From: Clostridia bacterium
GTDB taxonomy: Bacteria > Bacillota > Clostridia > Christensenellales > UBA1242
Direction: 5' to 3'
Length of the DNA: 8,984 nucleotides
NCBI GenBank assembly: GCA_017964105.1
Contig: JAGCSP010000017.1
Coordinates: forward strand, 1 to 8,984
The position numbers were made by a program, and so were the translations under genes. Shown piece by piece: positions 6,174 through 8,984 of the stretch. Each line of letters opens with the position of its first letter. The stretch's first letter is position 1. The notes under the pieces were generated by a model. That model was not told the DNA's origin, did not search any database, and saw only the letters and a program-made list of their open reading frames with translations.

Positions 6174-7839
6174 ATTTTGTTTCAATAATCAAAGGTAATA
6201 TCATTGGACGATGTTTAAGTTTTTTGTAGAACAAATTAGTTAAATTTTTCTTTAAGTTGTTTTTGATAATACTCCAATCGGTTTTATTAAAGTTAGATGA
6301 AATAATTGTGTTGATTGTAATATCTTCAGCTTCTTTGATAATATCTTCATTGTCCTTTACATTTAAGAAACCACGTGCAATTAGTTGTGGATTTGAAGTC
6401 AATGCACCGTTTGGCGCCACTGTAATTGCAACAATGCAAATACCTTCTTCGGCAAGTTGCATTCTATCTCTTTGCACCGCACTATTAGCTTCGCTAACAT
6501 CCAAACCATCTACGAGCTTAATGCCGGCAGGCACTGTACCTGATTTTTTGATGCTATTTCTACCCACACTAATAGTATCGCCCATATCTGGAATTACAAT
6601 GTGACGCTTATCCATACCTAGTGATACTGCAAGTTCTGCATGTGCACGAAGGTGCCTGAACTCACCATGGCATGGAATAAAGAATTTAGGTTTAATCAAA
6701 TTGTGTAGCAATTTTAGTTCTTCTCTGTATGCGTGACCAGATGCATGAACATCACGAAGCGATTCATACACAACATCTGCACCCTTTGTGTATAATAAGT
6801 TGATTACATTATTGATATTTTCTTCATTACCAGGAATAGAACTAGATGAGAATATTACATAGTCATTATTTGTGATTTCTATACCTTTAAAGTCACCAGT
6901 GACCATACGTAGCAGAGCGCTGTGTGGCTCACCTTGGCTACCTGTGCAAAGTATACAAATTTGACTATCTTCATAATTTTTTAATGAGCCAACATCTGTA
7001 AGCAATTCCCTCTTAAATGTTAATTCACCCACTTTTGATGCAGCATCGCAGTTATTAAGCATAGATCTACCTGTAAACACAACTTTTCTGCCATACTTTT
7101 CACATAAATTTAAAATTTGTTGAATTCTGTGAATATTAGATGAGAATGTTGCAATGATAATTCTATTGTCTTTGTGTTCTAAAAATAAACTATCAAGTGT
7201 TTCACCTACTGTGCGCTCACTCATGCTATATCCTGGGCGCTCTGCGTTGGTGCTCTCAGCTGTCATAAGTAACACACCCTTGCTACCTAATTCTGCCAAA
7301 TGTCTAAGGTCAGTTGGTGCTCCATCAATTGGTGTGTAGTCAAACTTAAAATCGCCTGAGTGATACATGAGGCCAACAGGTGTTTGAATTGCAAAACTCA
7401 TACTACCCGCAATAGAGTGTGTGCAACGAATAAATTCTACATTAAAGCATCCAATTTTTACCTTTTGTTTATCTTTTACTACTTGTGTCTTTACATGATT
7501 AAGGCGTGCTTCTCTTAGCTTATTTTCTACTAATGCCATTGTAAGTTTGCTACCATACACTGGCACACCCCTTAAATCTTGCAATATATATTGCAAAGAG
7601 CCTATGTGATCTAAGTGTCCGTGTGTTAAAATAATGCCACGAATTTTTGATAAATTTGCTTGCAAATATGTAATATCTGGTATTACCACATCCACACCCA
7701 TCATATCGCTAGATGGAAAACCAAGTCCGGCATCAATAATTAAAATATCATTGCCGTATTCAACAGCCATAATATTTTTACCAACTTCGCCAACACCACC
7801 TAAAAATGATATTTTTAAATTTCCTGTTTCTTTTTTCAT
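6172..7839 (-). CDS. rnj: Ribonuclease J
   Basis: The 555-residue protein is a metallo-beta-lactamase/beta-CASP ribonuclease of the RNase J family, the 5'-3' exo- and endoribonuclease that drives mRNA decay and rRNA maturation in Bacillota. Visible: F-L-G-G-V-G-E-V-G-K-N (12-22), the metal motif H73-G-H75-L-D77-H78, H141 in C-T-H-S-I, D164 in H-S-G-D-F-K, the E-S-T-N-A-E-R-P-G segment (196-204), D-V-H-A-S-G-H (H369) and P-C-H-G-E (H391), then the C-terminal domain ending in R-P-M-I-L-P. All metal ligands are intact. Two near-invariant neighbours differ from the common form: Leu76 (usually Glu in HGHEDH) and Glu196 (usually Asp in DSTN). The ATG has AGGAG 8 bases upstream. It has its own promoter and a long structured leader, and pepO follows. 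Only one RNase J is in view, so J1 versus J2 is left open. Confidence 0.95.
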   Translation of the reverse strand: MKKETGNLKISFLGGVGEVGKNIMAVEYGNDILIIDAGLGFPSSDMMGVDVVIPDITYLQANLSKIRGIILTHGHLDHIGSLQYILQDLRGVPVYGSKLTMALVENKLREARLNHVKTQVVKDKQKVKIGCFNVEFIRCTHSIAGSMSFAIQTPVGLMYHSGDFKFDYTPIDGAPTDLRHLAELGSKGVLLMTAESTNAERPGYSMSERTVGETLDSLFLEHKDNRIIIATFSSNIHRIQQILNLCEKYGRKVVFTGRSMLNNCDAASKVGELTFKRELLTDVGSLKNYEDSQICILCTGSQGEPHSALLRMVTGDFKGIEITNNDYVIFSSSSIPGNEENINNVINLLYTKGADVVYESLRDVHASGHAYREELKLLHNLIKPKFFIPCHGEFRHLRAHAELAVSLGMDKRHIVIPDMGDTISVGRNSIKKSGTVPAGIKLVDGLDVSEANSAVQRDRMQLAEEGICIVAITVAPNGALTSNPQLIARGFLNVKDNEDIIKEAEDITINTIISSNFNKTDWSIIKNNLKKNLTNLFYKKLKHRPMILPLIIETK

Positions 7840-7873
7840 ATTTTTCTCCTTTATTTGAAAATAAAAACCACAA

Positions 7874-7897
7874 AAAACTAGTAGGATTACTAGTTTT
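7874..7897 (-). promoter_or_regulatory. Terminator-like hairpin in the rnj leader
   Basis: On the - strand AAAACTAGTA and TACTAGTTTT form a perfect 10-bp stem around ATCC, and six consecutive T (7877-7872) end it. It lies about 35 nt before the rnj ATG, downstream of the rnj promoter, so it would act inside the transcript. The stem is AT-rich with only two G-C pairs, so termination would be weak or conditional. Confidence 0.5.
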
Positions 7898-7903
7898 AGT
7901 AAT
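7886..7903 (-). promoter_or_regulatory. Competing (antiterminator-like) hairpin in the rnj leader
   Basis: On the - strand ATTACTA (7903-7897) pairs perfectly with TAGTAAT (7892-7886) around a 4-base loop. It is transcribed before the terminator-like stem and uses that stem's left arm, so the two cannot form together. That is the layout of an attenuator; function is inferred. Confidence 0.4.
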
Positions 7904-7918
7904 TACGTAAAAAATCCA

Positions 7919-7933
7919 TTTGGGTTACCCAAA
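7919..7933 (-). repeat. Perfect small stem-loop in the rnj leader
   Basis: TTTGGG, a 3-base spacer, then CCCAAA gives a perfect 6-bp stem, more G-C-rich than its surroundings. It lies in the middle of the predicted rnj leader. Confidence 0.5.
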
Positions 7934-7952
7934 ATAAATTCATAATATAAAA

Positions 7953-7980
7953 GTACATACTTATCCCACAAAAGATGTAC
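7953..7980 (-). repeat. Inverted repeat GTACAT/ATGTAC near the rnj transcript 5' end
   Basis: GTACAT (7953-7958) and ATGTAC (7975-7980) are inverted across 16 bases and would put a hairpin about 12 nt from the predicted RNA 5' end. It could be a 5'-protecting stem or a DNA operator; the sequence alone does not decide. Confidence 0.4.
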
Positions 7981-7998
7981 CAAAATAAAACTAATAAT

Positions 7999-8027
7999 AT
8001 AATACCCCATCTAAATTATTTTTGCAA
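7999..8027 (-). promoter_or_regulatory. Promoter of rnj
   Basis: On the - strand TTGCAA (8027-8022) and TATTAT (8004-7999) are 17 bases apart and lie downstream of the preceding gene's terminator. The start near 7992 predicts a leader of about 150 nt. The interval 7840-8097 holds this promoter, the leader hairpins and the terminator, and no gene that I can see. Confidence 0.65.
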
Positions 8028-8068
8028 TAAAAAAACATAAAGTGTACAATTTTTTCGACAAAAGACAC

Positions 8069-8093
8069 AAAAAAGGCACTATAAAGTGCCTTT
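8069..8093 (-). terminator. Intrinsic terminator after the membrane protein gene
   Basis: AAAGGCACT (8072-8080) pairs with AGTGCCTTT (8085-8093) around ATAA, giving six T on the - strand. It begins about 4 bases past the gene's TAA stop and separates this gene from rnj. Confidence 0.88.
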
Positions 8094-8097
8094 AAAA

Positions 8098-8984
8098 TTA
8101 TATAATATACTTGTGCTTGTTAAATTGGTCTGTGAATTCTTGTCTGATTGGTGCACACACATTATTGGCATCTGTATAATAACGTTGGCCAATATTTGTG
8201 TAGTATGCCACCATATTGAATACGCTTACTGCGCAAATACTTGCGGGCACTGTAAATATCAAGCCAACACCAAATGTACATAGCCCACCAAATATATTGA
8301 CAAACATTACCGTAAGTGTAAGTGCAAATGCTGATGAGAATGTGTAAAAGAACCTACGAGTACATACTCTAAAGTTCTCTTTCAAACCTCTGATCACGCC
8401 ATAATTCTTTACCACCATTGCAGGCACCCAACTACCAAATAATGTAATCTTAAGCGATGTTAGGAATGAATAAATTAGCACTGCCGCCATTGGAGCAAGC
8501 CAAAGAATATTTGCATCATTTATAAAATTCAAAGCCAACACCATCAAAATTGAGATAGACAAATTGATTGGTTGCAAGATAAACAAATTTAGTAATTGAT
8601 ACAATGCATTTTTACCTGAGTTTGATATAAGTGCAGAAGTAAATGGTGTATTTACAGAACTATTCATAAAATAATTTATGTTATCAGTATAAGCAAATTT
8701 GTATAACCCCACTATTAGTGAACCAAATACAAATACTACCACTAAAAGTAAAATTATATACACAAGCAATGTGTCAATATTGCTAAATATTACGCCAACA
8801 AAATCCGCCACCCAATCACCAATTGATGCGATAAATACTTGTAGATTTAGTTTATTTAGAAAATCTGCATATATATCACTAAGTTCAGTGAACACGCCAG
8901 CATTTAGCAATGTGTTATATATTGGAAAACCGCACGCCACAGCAAGACCAGCCGTAAATGCAACTGCAAGTAGTAGATATGCAA
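8098..8984 (-). CDS. Polytopic membrane protein of unknown function, 5' end outside the window
   Basis: The frame is open to the window edge, so this is the C-terminal ~295 residues of a longer protein. The GTG at 8940 is not a convincing start: the residues encoded before it continue a hydrophobic helix. About six membrane segments are visible: one at the window edge, a long one around I-D-T-L-L-V-Y-I-I-L-L-L-V-V-V, one around L-S-I-S-I-L-M-V-L-A-L, one around L-A-P-M-A-A-V-L-I-Y-S-F-L, one in the F-F-Y-T-F-S-S-A-F-A-L-T-L-T stretch, and one in G-V-G-L-I-F-T-V-P-A-S. Between the fourth and fifth is a charged stretch, R-G-L-K-E-N-F-R-V-C-T-R-R, probably a cytoplasmic loop. The arrangement recalls bacterial multi-pass proteins of the DUF975/YciC kind, but I see no diagnostic motif and assign no function. 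The chain ends in a short polar tail. Its own terminator follows. Confidence 0.8.
   Translation of the reverse strand, partial: AYLLLAVAFTAGLAVACGFPIYNTLLNAGVFTELSDIYADFLNKLNLQVFIASIGDWVADFVGVIFSNIDTLLVYIILLLVVVFVFGSLIVGLYKFAYTDNINYFMNSSVNTPFTSALISNSGKNALYQLLNLFILQPINLSISILMVLALNFINDANILWLAPMAAVLIYSFLTSLKITLFGSWVPAMVVKNYGVIRGLKENFRVCTRRFFYTFSSAFALTLTVMFVNIFGGLCTFGVGLIFTVPASICAVSVFNMVAYYTNIGQRYYTDANNVCAPIRQEFTDQFNKHKYII

Noticed and set aside
7919..7980. T-box or known metabolite riboswitch upstream of rnj
   Set aside because: No T-box sequence, specifier loop or recognisable aptamer consensus is visible; only simple inverted repeats are present.
8938..8940. GTG as start of the membrane protein
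   Set aside because: The frame continues open to the window edge through a hydrophobic segment, so the gene is better read as 5'-truncated.
1..8984. CRISPR array, insertion sequence, prophage or skin element
   Set aside because: No spaced direct repeats, transposase or integrase reading frames, or terminal inverted repeats flanking a gene were seen; sigK is uninterrupted.

Overview
The window is a low-GC, tightly packed bacterial chromosome segment, about one third G+C by eye. Genes start with Shine-Dalgarno sites of the GGAGG/AGGTG type, promoters are of TTGACA/TATAAT type often with an extended -10, and intrinsic terminators sit between convergent genes. An intact sporulation sigma factor (SigK), RNase J and bacterial RNase P RNA point to a spore-forming Bacillota, most likely Clostridia and possibly an uncultured gut lineage. 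The lineage is inference; the genes are read directly from the sequence. I see no phage, IS, CRISPR, tRNA or rRNA signal.

Layout from left to right: (1) 1-800 (+): a small glycerophosphodiester-phosphodiesterase-fold protein that has lost most of its active site, then a terminator. (2) 816-1453 (+): a strong promoter and a single-pass membrane protein of unknown family, ending at a bidirectional terminator. (3) 3055-1432 (-): rarA followed by a small MazG-like pyrophosphohydrolase, whose ribosome site overlaps the rarA stop codon. (4) 3102-4257 (+): sigK with a candidate sporulation (SigE-type) promoter, then rnpB (RNase P RNA), whose -35 box starts on the first base after the sigK stop. (5) 8027-4259 (-): rnj (RNase J) with a leader of about 150 nt that can form competing hairpins, followed by an M13-family metallopeptidase gene whose ribosome site overlaps the rnj stop. 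(6) 8984-8069 (-): the 3' part of a polytopic membrane protein gene running off the right edge.

Together this is mainly housekeeping: replication-fork maintenance plus nucleotide-pool cleaning (rarA, mazG-like), RNA processing and decay (rnpB, rnj), peptide turnover (M13 peptidase) and late mother-cell sporulation control (sigK). I do not see a self-evident new defence or mobile system. The points most worth a second look are the rnj leader, the overlapping promoter signals at sigK, the catalytically stripped GDPD-like protein, and two membrane proteins I cannot place in a family.
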